A DNA stretch of 64,000 nucleotides, taken from contig WNNJ02003727.1 of assembly GCA_012934845.2 (NCBI GenBank), positions 1 through 64,000 of the forward strand, written 5' to 3'. Position numbers and translations under genes: made by a program. The notes under the pieces were generated by a model. It was not told the origin of the DNA, did not search any database, and was given only the letters and a program-made list of their open reading frames with translations. The stretch comes from Pomphorhynchus laevis (lineage: Eukaryota > Acanthocephala > Palaeacanthocephala > Echinorhynchida > Pomphorhynchidae). This document shows, piece by piece, positions 47,165-57,020 of the stretch (position 1 is its first letter; the number at the start of each line of letters is the position of its first letter).

Positions 47165-48300
47165 ACTTCTACAATTCAATTCAGCTAACTGAGTCTATGT
47201 ATTTAAAATAAGTATAAAATAAAAAATAAATAAATAAAAATATTTTTTTAATAAATAAATAAATTGGTTACGAACATGCAAAGGGTTCCCGCAAATGTGC
47301 CCGTCGAATACATCAAAACATTGTTTGTCAACAAGATTACGAAGTCACTGATAATAAATAAAAATAATAAAAAAGTTAATAATTTATTTATTATATGCTG
47401 ATTTAACAGATCGCGGTATATTAATCAATTCCGTTAACTGAGTCTACGTATTTAATATAATTATAAACTAAACAAAACATAATTATAAAATAAAAAAAAC
47501 AAATAAGTAAAAATAAATAAAAATAAATAAATAGAGATAATAATGCTAAATCAATAAATCAAAATTTTTAATTAGATAATACATAATTATAAATAATTGT
47601 TATAAGATTTTATATAACTTATATCAAATATAAAATTAATATTTAAATTTAAAATACAAGTTAGGTTTTATGAATTGCCTAATAAATAACAGACGTTGTA
47701 TCAAAATAAGAATTAGAGGTCATCATGAGGAACTGCTATACTACCAAGTTTTGACACATATTCAACGACTCAACATAGCAGCGGGGCCAAACACGTGCCA
47801 ATGAAGTATTGCCTTTAATAAAATTTGTTTATATCTTAATCTAATACAAAGTATATTATTTATTATAATATTTATTATCCATCCATAAAAATTTCCCTCT
47901 AATGATTTTAAATTCATTTTTTATATTATTGTGTTGATTTATATATTTTACTATTTTCGGTTTGATGGTATTTTTATAGTAACCAATTTAAAATATGCAT
48001 CTATTAAATTATTTAAATAGATGTTAAATTAATTATTTAAATATTAATGATTAAAATTAATTATTTAAATATTTTAAAATATTTATTTTTGATTATATTT
48101 TATATTATATGGTATACATGAATGCTCATGCAAAAATATGTTTCTTGTAAATTTAAATGTCATCTTTACGATATAAATTAATAGTAGTTTTAGTTAATGT
48201 TAATTTAATGTTCATATCTAGATATACACCTTCTTTATCATTAATATTGGTTTTGTTAAGAATAAGGCTTTCTGAATAAAGATTAAGGATAAAGAAAAGA
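47165..48300 (-). mobile_element. Penelope-like element pieces with a diverged terminal motif (broken)
   Basis: A terminus (TTCAGCTAACTGAGTCTATG) lies at 47177 and a second at 47432. The second is followed by the full terminal region and, from about 48085 to 48290, a decayed piece of the RT C-terminal region (minus strand, matching 12190-12360). The terminal region is the most diverged of the well-preserved copies and is therefore informative for RNA structure. Confidence 0.75.
47715..47788 (-). ncRNA. Hammerhead-like motif, diverged copy 3
   Basis: The 8-bp pair keeps CTGCTATG with TATAGCAG. The cleavage box becomes GUC instead of GUA, both legal for a hammerhead. Helix III changes from TTGGGT/ACCTGA to TTGAGT/ACTTGG, a compensatory C-G to U-A change at its third pair. 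The CTGATGA box is ATGATGA and helix I is lost, so this copy is probably inactive. Confidence 0.45.
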
Positions 48301-48806
48301 TATTATCTTTCTTTATCCTTATCTTTATTAAGGATATTAATAAAGATAATGATTAGAGGTCATCAGGAGGAACTGCTATGCTATCAGGTTTCGGCCCCTA
48401 ACTCCTCTACCCAACATAGCAACAAGGCCAAATACATGCTAATGATGTATTTCCTCTGATAAAACTATCTAGTATCTTATTCTGATACAAAGTATATTAT
48501 TTATCCATAAAAAGTTGGTACTTAAGAGTTTAAATTTATTCTTTATATTATTGTGTTGATTTATATATTTTACTATTTTCTGTTTGATGTTATTTTTATA
48601 CTAACCAAGTATTAAATATTCATATATTAAATTATTTAAATGATTTTGAAGAAAGCCAATATCGTTACAAATTGTTGCAATTTTTAAAATTTCATTAATT
48701 GAATGTATTATATTTTATAATTTATGGTATGCATGAATGCTCATGCAAAAATATGTTTCTTGTAAATTTAAATGTCATCTTTACGATATAAATTAAAAGT
48801 ATTGAT
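48300..48806 (-). mobile_element. Penelope-like terminal region and RT tail (broken)
   Basis: The terminal region with core motif (48356-48429) is followed by the C-terminal RT piece at 48640-48806. It is then cut by a LINE-B fragment. The GC pair of the motif is weakened here on its plus-strand 3' side. Confidence 0.75.
48356..48429 (-). ncRNA. Hammerhead-like motif, copy 4
   Basis: All three boxes, helix I and helix III are identical to the reference copy. The 6-bp GC pair is changed from GGGGCC to AAGGCC on one side, so it is not strictly kept. Confidence 0.45.
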
Positions 48807-49545
48807 GCGGATGTGGATGGTGGGCCAGGAGAGTTAAGCAAAATATGTGGATTCGAAGCGACGGAGACGACAGAGCACTCGAACGGCGGTGTTGATTATT
48901 CGTTGTAGGGGTAGAATTATGGATTTTGTAGAATTGGCGAAAAGGCTAAGGCAGTAATCGATTTTAGGGAAAAGAAGCGATGAAAGAAGAGACATACAAG
49001 AACGGAAGTCGATAAGGGGGCGGATACGACGGATGTCACGGAGAATTAAGTTAGACGAGCGGACCTTGTCACGGACGAAGGGTTTAAGGGAAAGGTGATC
49101 ATCGAAATGGAAGCCGAAGAAAGTGAGATTGTGTACTATGGGGATGATCGATGAGGCAAAAGATACAGTGGGAGGAGATATGCTTGGTTTACGGGGATCC
49201 ACATTATTTTAGACTTGTCGGGGTTTAGAACGAGACGAATACGGGAGAGACGTTTGTAGATAGACAAAAGACAGTTCGAGGCAGAAATGCCGATATCGAG
49301 TATGCGATGGGCGGGTGCATGATCATATATGATGATGTTATCGGCGTATTGCATGACGTTAAAAGAGTAAGGTTTGATAAACGGAGAGAGATCGCCGAGT
49401 AGAAGAAAGAAAAGCAGGGGACCTAGGACTGAACCTTGTTAAACCCCGCAAAAAATAGGGATGGGAGGGGAGGATGGTGAATTAGAACAGACGCGAAAGG
49501 AACGGTCCGATAGATATGGGGCAAACCGATATGATGCATTTGAAA
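48807..49545 (-). pseudogene. LINE-B fragment, RT palm to C-terminal region
   Basis: The minus strand reads QGSVLGPLLFFLLLGDLSPF, MQYADNIIIYDHAPAHRILD (catalytic YADN), RLVLNPDKSKIMW, FFGFHFDDHLSLKPFVRDKV and LPLQRIINTAVRVLCRLRRF. It is truncated at both ends and inserted in PLE sequence. It preserves the palm segment that is missing in the 39-40 kb copy. Confidence 0.85.
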
Positions 49546-50110
49546 ACGCATCTCTTTTCAAAATTTTATATTTTGAAAATGTTTGTAATTGAATTTTGTC
49601 GAATCTGGTAATCAATTCGTTCTCGTTTTTATGATGGGCACTATTCGTAACAGTTTCAAGTGATCGTAGCCGATTCAGCCGGTTGTGTGCATAATTGCAA
49701 GAATAAATACAACTTTTTCAAATCTACAAAATCCTTTCAATTCTTATTGAATGGGAAGTAAAAATTTATTTACATCAAGGCTAATTGTCATTTGAAGGAT
49801 CTAAATGATTAAAGACGTTTACGGCGATTCATTTTTAAAGATGTGAATACCAAAGTTACACTGCCTGATCAATTTATGGTTGTTGCGCTGTAAGTAAATT
49901 GTATTTCGCAGACTGCTTACAGCTTTACATAACATTTCACATCATGACAAACCCACATTAGAATATTTCCTGTACCCCTGGCAATATTGTGAATCAAAAA
50001 AGTCGACCCAACAATTTCATATGAGAGAGCATCATATTGCTCTTTGAGAAGAAAACGCGACATTTTTATTCATAAATTTATATTATTTATATATTATTTA
50101 TGATATATAA
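49546..50110. other. Spacer, no gene recognised
   Basis: AT-rich DNA without a credible frame or repeat. Confidence 0.45.
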
Positions 50111-50330
50111 TCACGATGCTACAAATGGATACGTGAACAATGCCGCCATTCAACACTACCACCGGAATACCCTAATTTGCTACGTTGACTGACTATTTGC
50201 TTTTCTTCTTCTCGATTATTTAAATCACGATGCTACAAATGGATACGTGAACAATGCCGCCATTCAACACAACCACTGGAATACCCAAATTAGCTACGTT
50301 GACTAACCATTTGCTTTTTTTTGACTCTGC
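50111..50330. repeat. 113-bp direct duplication
   Basis: TCACGATGCTACAAATGGAT begins units at 50111 and 50224. They differ at a few positions (CAACACTACCACC versus CAACACAACCACT). Confidence 0.9.
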
Positions 50331-50845
50331 CTGAATAGCCTTTTGGCTTCGGTATGTATTAGAATAATAATATATATTCTTATTTATATTATTTATATAT
50401 TTATTATTTATATATTTAAAGCAATCGATATCAAGTTAAAATTTAAAATAAAAATATTTATGAATTAACTAATAAATAATATACGATTTATATTAAAGCA
50501 TATAATATATTATATGCAATTATATTAAAATACTTCTAATATAATATAAGGGCTGCCGAATTAATCTTTTGCGAAAACAGATATTTAATCTTTAGTTAAG
50601 TACGTAATATCTGGAATAATAATAGTTACTAATCGTCATTGCCTATGATTCACCCATATAGGAGTTCTTCGTTCGTTTTTTTATGAAGATTCTTCAATTT
50701 TATGTTCTTCGTTCCTTAACGGAAATTCCATCTTTATGTGACCCCTTGGGATTAAATTTACCATGTTGTAATTCATTTGAATACGCCGACTATTTCATTT
50801 TTCGATTTTTCTTTAAATTACTTCACATTTTGTTTATAATTATAG
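50331..50845. other. AT-rich region upstream of importin-9
   Basis: No gene is seen. GCCTTTTGGCTTCGG at about 50338 echoes the 46.14-kb palindrome. The presumed importin-9 promoter lies here. Confidence 0.4.
50831..50845 (+). promoter_or_regulatory. 3' splice-acceptor-like site abutting the importin-9 ATG
   Basis: TGTTTATAATTATAG ends exactly at the base before the start codon, as in actin. A T-rich tract (50790-50835) precedes it. Confidence 0.5.
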
Positions 50846-53800
50846 ATGAACGAGGTTAGTACTATTGAATGCATGATTCACACTGCTTTACGTTCAATAG
50901 CTTCATGTGAAGACACCCAATTACTGGGCTATTGGGAACGCAAGTTAAGTGCTTTTATCCATCACGAGGAATTTTGTGATATTTTATTGCGCTTGGTACT
51001 GAATAGCGACGAACAACCATCTGTACGACACCTGGCATCAATTGTTTTAAAACGTTTTCTAGCCAGTAGCTGGGATAAAGATGAACTCAATGAGTCCGAG
51101 AAATCAGATCTATGTAAAAGACAGGATACAATGAGAAGTATTCTTTTACATCAATACAGCATTCAGGTTGATGATCAGATAGAAAAGTGTCTGGCAGATA
51201 TTGTCAGTGAAGTGGCAGCATTTACTGGACTTTTCCCAAATGATTGGCCTGAATTATTCCACAAAATAGTAAATGATTTAACTGGATCCTTGCAGCCAGC
51301 ATTCTCAGAATCGATCGCCATCGTTAAAACGTCAAACACGTGGTTGTCCCATTACACTACAATGCGATCTAATTTCAGACTTATTATTTCAATGATCGAT
51401 AATTTTGTTCTAGACAAAGACAATCTACAAGTGGTAACATGTTTTATGGATATCACAATGAAACTTATTGATCAACTGTCCGCCCGAATAACTAGTCAAG
51501 TAAATCCGCAATCGAATATTGTTGATAAGAGTATTGCAGTGTTGGATTCATCTTATAAAAGCCTTCAATTATTAACTTTTCAATGTTTAGACAAGGCTAT
51601 TTTGGCGTTTACTCGTCTATTGCATTTACATGTAAGATACGGGCGTCTTAAGTGCACGAGTTATACAGACATCACTGTTCGATTTCTTAAAGCTTCTTCT
51701 GATCTAATCTCAACAGCAGATGTCGATATACATCAAAATTATCGTCAACAGTTACTTAATGTCCGTATCAAGATTTTAAGATGTTTGCTGGTTTTTCACA
51801 GAATGCTGCAAAACAAAACCATGTGTCCTTTTCAACGTCTTTATCTTATAATTTTAAAGTGTAATGATTATTACTGCAAGATGCATTTATCAATCTTATC
51901 ACAGCACCAAAATGAAAGTTCATTTAAATCTCCCGATGATATACATCAGAAACAATACGGAGAAGATGATATGTTAAGCAGAATTAACCAATTTCTACAT
52001 ATGAGTTTAAAATTTCAAAGTCTATCCTTAATCAATAGCAAACAGAAAAACTACGACGTTAGTTGGTTGAAATCTTCTTTAGGAATGATAGCCGACAACA
52101 TTTTAAACGTCGCTATTGTATCAATAGACGCAGACAACGAAGCAACCTTAATCACTGAGGAATTAACTAGCTGGCAAAATCTAATTCGGGGAAATGTGCT
52201 GAAGTTTATCAACATCGTTATTGATATATTTCCCGATGAGTTTAAACAGGCCTGGGAGCGACTAAGTAATATTGTATTTCAACAATTTATTGATGAGCCA
52301 AAACAACAACACTACGAAGCCAGAATGGAATCATGTCTCTTTATACTTGAAAATATTGAAATAATTAGTGATTTCCTAATTTCTAGAGGAGATATCTGCT
52401 GGAAATATTTGGAGTGCATTTTCGTCTCACTCTCAAATCGCAAATTTCAATCAATTACTGAATCAATTGTGCTGGGCAGACTTATGGTCGTCATTTCAAA
52501 GTATCCGCAGTTAAGTACACAGTTTCCAAGCGTTAACAAAGCATTGTCTGAATTACTGTTGCTAGATACGAATGCGGAAATTCCTAGTTCTGATTTTTTT
52601 CTGGTTTTTAAAATGAAGGCTACGCAAATAGTTTGTAACGGCGGCAGACATTGGCCATTTTGTAATGAATTGTTTTTTGATCAGCTATTGCAATCGTTTT
52701 TAAATGGAAATTTAAAGTTTGGGAATGAATTAGAAAGAATGGCGGTTCACACAATTACCTGCATTATGCCTAACTGCTCATCTGATTGGATTAAACAGAA
52801 TGAGTCATCTGTATTAACCCCTTTCCTTCTTAGTGAAATTGAAAGGTTCCACGATGACCCCTTAACAGTTACAGCACTGGAGTTTTTAACTTGTGCAATG
52901 GCCTTGAAATTACTAGATTTAACATACCCAGACAATAATGGTCTTAATGGCCACACTTTTGTTGCCGATGAAAGCGTGGATGAGAATGGCATTGTAATAC
53001 ACTCCACTTCCGTGTTACAATATAACTTTTTACAAACAATAATGAACCGGTTGAAGGAACTCGCTGAAGGATCATTTAAGGAGTCCTATAATGCTGAAAG
53101 AGAAGGCACTTTGACGTGCTTATTAGAATTAATCGGTGTGCTTCTTTTAAACGGACACGTTAAATTGCACTCGAAAACTTTATCGTTGATGACTGATATC
53201 GATTTTATGAGTATCATTCGAACCATTATTCACATACATTACACATCATGTGCTGAACTGTTTATTTGTGTACAAAATTGTGTTCGCGGTTTGCTACATC
53301 GTGATGACGGTACATTATCGCAGAACGACGAAATAATCGAAGCGGCTACGTTAATTCTGACTCAATCATTAAATATCTATTCTGCACAAAATTGTTGCAA
53401 ATACATAGACATGTTGTTTGCACCGTTCTTAAAAGCCTGCCTATCCTATGGTATTTCCGGAACAAGCCGCAAACAGGTTTACGTCCTAATCCATTCTATA
53501 CTGAGAAACGCCTTAAGCAAAGCATTTTCGTGTACCGTATTGCAGGAAAAAGCTGCTGTTCTTGGAATATTTGCAGTTGCCATGATAGCCGATTTCCAAG
53601 ATACTATAAATTTTCTGCTATATGTTCCTGGACCAGATGGCGGTAGCGCTGCTGAATTTATTATTAGCGAAATCTTGTGGATATTTCCTTACGTAGACGT
53701 ACAAAACAGACAACTGATGTATACCAATGCATTTATAAAGATAGTTCATGTTTATTGTGATCTTCTTAATGAGGAGTTGCCACCTTTTGACAAATCAGCA

Positions 53801-54568
53801 TCGCAATCCAAGCTTCGAAACCTATTTATGCATGAAGTGTTCGGTGATCTCCTAAGCCAACATAAAAACGACTTACGAATGACTATAGTATGTGATGGCA
53901 AATATTGGACTAGAATACCAGCCTATGCAAAGATCGTCAAGCTTCTTGTAGACGTGTTAGATCATTTGAGAAGATCGGCAATTTATACAGGAAATACAAA
54001 TGAAAAATATACACGCGTCTCTCACGCTATAACACTCGATATGTATGAATTATGTCGACTCAAAAATCTATCGATAAATGAGCGTTCCATAGCGGCTAAT
54101 GCAGACGATAGTCTCGACATTATATGCAGCGATGAAGATATCAACGCAGAACAAGATCAGAGAGAATGTATAAGACGTAGTCGAATTCTTAGGCGACGTC
54201 AGAGAATTTTGTGTCCGAGTAAACTTGAAAATGATGAAGATTATTTTCAAACAGAAGATGCCGAGCTTTGTGAAGCCGAAGCAAATCCCAATAGTGAAGA
54301 TGACAGTGAAGATGAAAATGATTCGACAAGCGATCGTGATGATATTGCGAGATCTCAAATCGATGAAATTATGCAAAGCTACACATTGATACCGGATTAT
54401 AGTAAAAATGAGACGGATGAATCTTTCTTTCCTGATACTAATTTAAAACTCTATAGCAGTTTAGTGCAATGCCTGAAACAGTTTTGCTCAACGCCTGCAC
54501 GTGAAAGGGATATTTTGACTTATATAAATTCAGAACAAAAAGCCATTATTAAGGAGTGTATTTTGTAA
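50846..54568 (+). CDS. IPO9: Importin-9 homologue (1240 aa, single exon)
   Basis: This is a karyopherin-beta nuclear import receptor. Importin-9 carries histones, ribosomal proteins and actin into the nucleus. The N-terminus matches an importin-beta N-domain: SVRHLASIVLKRFLASSWD at about 60-78, then VSEVAAFTGLFPNDWPELF at about 128-147. The diagnostic C-terminal half has INFLLYVPGPDGGSAAEFII (about 915-935; LPGPxGxPALEFVMxEW in animal IPO9) and YWTRIPAYAKIVKLLVDVL (about 1019). An acidic insert follows at about 1130-1166 (SEDDSEDENDSTSD). The tail (1190-1240) resembles the IPO9 end that binds cargo. The family is usually about 1040 aa; the extra length lies in divergent HEAT-repeat regions. 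No introns or breaks are seen. The start is chosen as the first ATG, directly after an acceptor-like AG. It is very divergent but complete. Confidence 0.9.
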   Translation: MNEVSTIECMIHTALRSIASCEDTQLLGYWERKLSAFIHHEEFCDILLRLVLNSDEQPSVRHLASIVLKRFLASSWDKDELNESEKSDLCKRQDTMRSILLHQYSIQVDDQIEKCLADIVSEVAAFTGLFPNDWPELFHKIVNDLTGSLQPAFSESIAIVKTSNTWLSHYTTMRSNFRLIISMIDNFVLDKDNLQVVTCFMDITMKLIDQLSARITSQVNPQSNIVDKSIAVLDSSYKSLQLLTFQCLDKAILAFTRLLHLHVRYGRLKCTSYTDITVRFLKASSDLISTADVDIHQNYRQQLLNVRIKILRCLLVFHRMLQNKTMCPFQRLYLIILKCNDYYCKMHLSILSQHQNESSFKSPDDIHQKQYGEDDMLSRINQFLHMSLKFQSLSLINSKQKNYDVSWLKSSLGMIADNILNVAIVSIDADNEATLITEELTSWQNLIRGNVLKFINIVIDIFPDEFKQAWERLSNIVFQQFIDEPKQQHYEARMESCLFILENIEIISDFLISRGDICWKYLECIFVSLSNRKFQSITESIVLGRLMVVISKYPQLSTQFPSVNKALSELLLLDTNAEIPSSDFFLVFKMKATQIVCNGGRHWPFCNELFFDQLLQSFLNGNLKFGNELERMAVHTITCIMPNCSSDWIKQNESSVLTPFLLSEIERFHDDPLTVTALEFLTCAMALKLLDLTYPDNNGLNGHTFVADESVDENGIVIHSTSVLQYNFLQTIMNRLKELAEGSFKESYNAEREGTLTCLLELIGVLLLNGHVKLHSKTLSLMTDIDFMSIIRTIIHIHYTSCAELFICVQNCVRGLLHRDDGTLSQNDEIIEAATLILTQSLNIYSAQNCCKYIDMLFAPFLKACLSYGISGTSRKQVYVLIHSILRNALSKAFSCTVLQEKAAVLGIFAVAMIADFQDTINFLLYVPGPDGGSAAEFIISEILWIFPYVDVQNRQLMYTNAFIKIVHVYCDLLNEELPPFDKSASQSKLRNLFMHEVFGDLLSQHKNDLRMTIVCDGKYWTRIPAYAKIVKLLVDVLDHLRRSAIYTGNTNEKYTRVSHAITLDMYELCRLKNLSINERSIAANADDSLDIICSDEDINAEQDQRECIRRSRILRRRQRILCPSKLENDEDYFQTEDAELCEAEANPNSEDDSEDENDSTSDRDDIARSQIDEIMQSYTLIPDYSKNETDESFFPDTNLKLYSSLVQCLKQFCSTPARERDILTYINSEQKAIIKECIL

Positions 54569-54580
54569 AATACACTCCTT
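54551..54580 (+). terminator. Perfect 14-bp hairpin spanning the importin-9 stop codon
   Basis: AAGGAGTGTATTTT (54551-54564) is the exact reverse complement of 54567-54580, with a 2-nt centre. The TAA stop (54566-54568) lies in the loop and the start of the right arm. It could stabilise the mRNA 3' end or act at termination. The function is unknown. Confidence 0.6.
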
Positions 54581-54799
54581 TTATATCATTTCTTGGTATA
54601 AAATTTCTAAAAATTAGAAATTTATACGCAAGGTTTTTCCATGTGATATAATGTAAAAATTGTATTTTCAAGCTTCTTTATCTTGTACTGTATTTCGTTT
54701 GTGTGAATAAACTAAAAGCATACTTTATAGTAAAATTTGCTAATATTGAAGTAATACAACAATAATTTCTTGACAAGAAAAACAAACAATATACAATAT
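54581..54799 (+). other. Importin-9 3'UTR region
   Basis: GTGTGAATAAACTAAAAGCA at about 54700 contains AATAAA, a plausible polyadenylation signal about 130 bp after the stop. Confidence 0.5.
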
Positions 54800-55250
54800 T
54801 TTTTCCTGTCAACCACTGATCCGGGTGTCGGATCGTGGAGGCAGTGTACGAACCAAACTACTCCAGACATCGCGATCCTGGGCCACATACCAGACTTCTC
54901 ATTCAGATACCACGAAGCGGTCTTCGACCAGTTTCGAGATTTGATCTCTCCACATGTACCGAGGTCTATCTCAAGGTCCCTTTTCAGAGAGTCCGACCTG
55001 GAAAACCCTTCGAGGAAAGCGATCCCTAGACATTTTTAGAACGTGTCCTAGCCACCTCAGCTAACTTTCTTCGATGTATAGAAGCAGCGACTTTACTCCG
55101 AGTCCATCCCGGATGATCGAATTCCTAACCTCATCTCTAAGGTTAATAGCGGCCACACTGCGAAGGAACCTTTGAGTCCATCCCGGATGACCGAATTCCT
55201 AACCTTATCTCTAAGACTAAGACCGGCCACACCGCGAAGTAATAGTTCAG
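54800..55250 (-). pseudogene. LINE-F C-terminal fragment, minus copy
   Basis: This is the inverted partner of 45180-45665, sharing blocks equivalent to RRLGHVLxM, RPRYxxRDLIS and the ATCCCGGATGATCGAATTCC stretch. It carries additional differences, so it is an independent insertion or an older duplicate. It begins about 230 bp after the importin-9 stop. Confidence 0.7.
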
Positions 55251-55849
55251 TTCAAATAGTAAATTCAATCCTAATTTAATATAAAGTTCATGAGATTTCG
55301 ATACTAAAACATTACAACAAAGTACTTTTCTTATTGAAGATTCTAGAATTTACTTGTCTTTACGCATTTCCGATATACAACTGTGATTGGACATTGATTT
55401 TGCTAGATTTGAGTTATCAAACATAACCAAATTAAGTATTCAAAGTATTGTAATACTTCGAATTGGATTTTGCAATACTACACTGCTCGTTGCATAATGT
55501 AAAAAGTTCTGATTGTTCATTGACGATTGATACGCCGAGTCAATTAACTGTCGAATTGTTTTAAACAACTACTTCAATAAATGCAACAACTTCAAAAAAT
55601 GATATTATTTCGAAGCAATTATTTTTTGAATTTTTATAAAATGAAAATATTTTATTACTTAAAATAATGATAAAATATAACAATAAATTAATTAAAATAA
55701 AGCTTTACTGCAAGGGTTTACTGTAAGAATTGAAGCCTTATTAATTTTTTTAGTTTTAATTTATATTGAATTTATAACCAATTATAGTATAACCAATTAA
55801 TAAACAAAGACCGCCAGCATATAAAGACAAAAACGAGAAACGTCATAAT
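55251..55849. other. AT-rich spacer
   Basis: No gene or repeat is recognised. Confidence 0.45.
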
Positions 55850-55979
55850 TAGTTCAGTTAAGTGAGTCTAGATATTCTGTAATACATATTTTAATGATAA
55901 GATTTTATAATATTTAATACTTAATATTAAATTTAATATTTATCAAAAGTAAGAATTTGTAATATCAGAATAAGGATTA

Positions 55980-56053
55980 AAGGTCATCAGGAGGAACTGC
56001 TACGCTGTCAGGTTTCGGCCCATGTTCCTCTACCCAACATAGCAGCGGCGCCA
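55980..56053 (-). ncRNA. Hammerhead-like motif, variant copy 5
   Basis: Helix I is extended to a perfect 7 bp (GAGGAAC with GTTCCTC) by changes relative to the reference copy. The 8-bp pair has a single A-U to G-U change. The GC pair GGCCCC/GGGGCC is disrupted. This favours helix I over the GC pair as the conserved feature. Confidence 0.5.
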
Positions 56054-56204
56054 AATACATGCTAATGATTAAATCAGCTAACTGAGTCTACGTATTGTTA
56101 TATAATTATAAAATAAACAAAACATAATAATGCTAAATCAAAATTTAATAATTAAATAATAAAATTAATAATTGTTTTTAGATTTTCTATAATTTTAATC
56201 AAGT

Positions 56205-56235
<31 letters not shown>

Positions 56236-56303
56236 ATTTAAAATAAACGTCATTTTTATGAATTGACTAATAAATAACAGACGTTGTATCAGAATAAGAA
56301 TTA

Positions 56304-56378
56304 GAGGTCATCAGGAGGAACTGCTATGCTATCAGGTTTCGGCCCCTAACTCCTCTACCCAACATAGCAGCGGGGCCA
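56304..56378 (-). ncRNA. Hammerhead-like motif, copy 6
   Basis: It is identical in all boxes and helices to the reference copy at 376-449. It lies downstream of the RT C-terminus on the minus strand, which fixes the sense strand of the motif. Confidence 0.5.
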
Positions 56379-57020
56379 AATACATGCTAATGATGTATTT
56401 CCTCTGAAATAACTATCTAGTATCTTATTCTAATGCAAAGTATATTATTTATTATTCATCCATAAAAATTTGCCACTTAAGAGTTTAAATTTATTCTTTA
56501 TATTATTGTGTTGATTTATATATTTTACTATTTTCTGCTTGATGTTATTTTTATAGTAACCTAGTTTAAAATATGTATCTATTAAATTATTTAAATGATT
56601 TTTGAAGAAAGTCAATATCATTACATATTGTTGCAATTCTTAAAATTTCATTATTTAATGTATTATATTTTATATTATATGGTATGCATGAATGCTCATG
56701 CAAAAATATGTTTCTTGTAAATTTAAATATGTCATCTTTACGATATAAATTAATAGTAGTTTTAGTTAATGTTAATTTAATGTTCATATCTAGATATACA
56801 CCTTCTTTATCATTAATATTGGTTTTGTTAAGAATAAGGCTTTCTGGATAAATGTGCTCACTAATTGAATAAAAATTATTAGAATTAAATACACATATAT
56901 CATCAATGTATCGAAACATATATTTCATATATTTATATTGTTTAGATTTAGTTTTTACACAGTTATGAACAAATTCATATTCTATAAAGCTTAAAAACAA
57001 GTCAGCTATAATTGGGCTAC

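Larger units (their letters stand above)
55850..57020 (-). mobile_element. Penelope-like element: partial terminal region, full terminal region, RT tail (broken)
   Basis: A partial terminal region (55850-56067) ends abruptly inside its structured part and abuts a fresh terminus at 56068. The complete terminal region continues to about 56580. The C-terminal half of the RT follows on the minus strand (57000-56587), with MFRYIDDICVFNSNNF and SLILNKTNINDKEGVYLDMN. The back-to-back terminal regions recall the tandem pLTR arrangement known for PLEs. Confidence 0.85.
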
